From: Rhodobacteraceae bacterium bin131
GTDB taxonomy: Bacteria > Pseudomonadota > Alphaproteobacteria > Rhodobacterales > Rhodobacteraceae
Direction of reading: 5' to 3'
DNA length: 52,669 nt
Assembly (NCBI GenBank): GCA_002239085.1
Contig: MPNP01000011.1
Location: 1-52,669 of the forward strand
Positions within the stretch are counted from its first letter, which is position 1, and each line of letters starts with the position of its first letter. The position numbers and the translations under genes were made by a program. Below the pieces are notes generated by a model. The model did no database searches, was not told where the DNA came from, and was given only the letters and a program-made list of their open reading frames with translations. This document shows, piece after piece, positions 51,888 through 52,669 of the stretch.

Positions 51888-52064
51888 ATGAGCGCTGACG
51901 GCACGACGCACAATCGGGTCAGAGCAAATCCAGCTTCGGAGGCAATGATTGGGTGTTATATTGAACGGCTAGAAAAAATTATCAGGGACAATAATTGGAT
52001 TAAAAAATTGAAGCTTCTTGAAAAATTTTGTCCCACTTCTGAGGAAAGTGTGTGGGAAATCTAG
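51888..52064 (+). CDS. Hypothetical short ORF
   Basis: A 58-codon frame whose second half (GCYIERLEKIIRDNNWIKKL) looks like a charged amphipathic helix. No ribosome binding site precedes the ATG and no family is recognised. It lies between the transposase scar and the decayed ankyrin copy and may itself be a fragment. Confidence 0.25.
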   Translation: MSADGTTHNRVRANPASEAMIGCYIERLEKIIRDNNWIKKLKLLEKFCPTSEESVWEI

Positions 52065-52086
52065 ATTGATATAATTTAAAAACAAC

Positions 52087-52292
52087 ACGCAGTGACGAAA
52101 ACGGGAACACCCCTGCGTGTTTGTGTGTGCGGCTGATAATCCCCATATCATTGAAGAATTAACACCTAGCTCAGATATCAATGCAGTGGATAATTGGGGT
52201 CAAGCACCTCTTCATTGTAGTGCCCAGAATGAATGGGTTGAGATGACCTAACATTAAACCTTTCAGTTGCTAAAAAAAGGATGAGCATTCAA
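52087..52292 (+). pseudogene. Decayed duplicate of the ankyrin cassette
   Basis: Starting at ACGCAGTG, this repeats the end of the gene at 50072-51619 (from 51279). Shared stretches include CGAAAACGGGAACACC, GATATCAATGC and GGGTTGAGAT. The reading gives AVTKTGTPL, two stops, then SDINAVDNWGQAPLHCSAQN and WVEMT with a stop. A further QLLKKG-stop-AFN follows a short insertion. It matches residues about 403-465 of the intact protein and cannot be translated as one product. Confidence 0.85.
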
Positions 52293-52329
52293 TGGTAGGA
52301 AGGAGTATGATTCAACTGAATGAAAGTGT

Positions 52330-52669
52330 TTAATCGTGCCAGATATTTCTAGATTTAAAGACAGCTTTTAGCGTTTCAGCTTCATCAGTCATGATGGCGT
52401 CAATATTTAAGTCTAGCAGCTTCTCCATGGTGACGACATCATTTATTGTCCACGCGTGAACTGGAAAACCGAGATTGTGAGCTGTGTTGATAAACGACCG
52501 GTCTAAGATCGGAATCCATTTTTCTTTTACGGGAGCTTGGACACATTGAGCTCCAAACCCTTTGAGTGGCAAACCCCAACTCCTGAAGCGTAATTTCCGT
52601 ATTTCCTTGGGACTCATTGAAGTACACAGTTTTGCTCCCGCTTCTTTGCGGATCCAAGCAATTCGTTGA
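52330..52669 (-). CDS. Glycerophosphodiester phosphodiesterase, C-terminal part (cut by window)
   Basis: The frame is open to the right edge, so the gene starts outside the window. The visible 113 residues have GAKLCTSMSPKEIRKLRF, the QAPVKEKWIPILDRSFINTA segment and VHAWTINDVVTMEKLLDLNI followed by DAIMTDEAETL. The last two are the characteristic end of the GDPD/UgpQ TIM barrel. The enzyme hydrolyses glycerophosphodiesters to glycerol-3-phosphate and an alcohol. The catalytic N-terminal residues are not visible. Confidence 0.88.
   Translation of the reverse strand, partial: QRIAWIRKEAGAKLCTSMSPKEIRKLRFRSWGLPLKGFGAQCVQAPVKEKWIPILDRSFINTAHNLGFPVHAWTINDVVTMEKLLDLNIDAIMTDEAETLKAVFKSRNIWHD

Overview
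The window looks like part of an alphaproteobacterial chromosome of fairly low GC content. The evidence is a 391-residue EF-Tu of alphaproteobacterial type, the unbroken gene order secE-nusG-rplKAJL-rpoBC-rpsLG-fusA-tuf-S10-spc, an argJ-mutT pair, and ubiG (ubiquinone synthesis). A genus cannot be named from the sequence alone. No tRNA, rRNA or CRISPR array was found.

Layout: (1) 451-5016, minus strand: mutT, argJ, an AbrB-family membrane protein, rutE and an aldo/keto reductase. These sit where rpsM-rpsK-rpoA-rplQ would normally follow adk. (2) 5228-34288, minus strand: one 29-kb transcription/translation supercluster running from secE to adk, with most genes overlapping or a few bases apart. 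Possible regulatory points are an L10-type leader plus three abutting hairpins before rplJ, three hairpins between rplL and rpoB, and a candidate promoter before rpsL. (3) 34557-37318: cobD, ubiG and an N-formylglutamate amidohydrolase-like gene. (4) 37735-44446, plus strand: an ApbA/ketopantoate reductase-like gene and a complete peptide-type ABC importer (binding protein, two permeases, and one protein carrying both ATPases). (5) 44476-48294, minus strand: fadH and ilvD. (6) 48295-52329: an accessory stretch with a 25-bp near-perfect inverted repeat, a HEPN/MNT toxin-antitoxin pair, a P-loop NTPase fused to ankyrin repeats, a transposase remnant and a decayed second copy of the ankyrin cassette. 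(7) The end of a glycerophosphodiester phosphodiesterase gene, cut by the window edge.

The most striking observation is in RNA polymerase. The beta subunit is about 1752 residues (E. coli has 1342), and nearly all the extra length lies in the lobe insertion SI1/beta-i4. There a short hairpin motif present twice in E. coli can be read about six times. The beta' subunit is about 1525 residues (E. coli has 1407), with roughly 100 extra residues in the trigger-loop insertion SI3, which carries an additional copy of its sandwich-barrel-like unit. Both lineage-specific insertions appear to have grown by internal tandem duplication in the same enzyme. The second point of interest is the NTPase-ankyrin gene with its decayed ankyrin duplicate beside a toxin-antitoxin pair and an insertion-sequence scar, which resembles a small defence or mobile locus.
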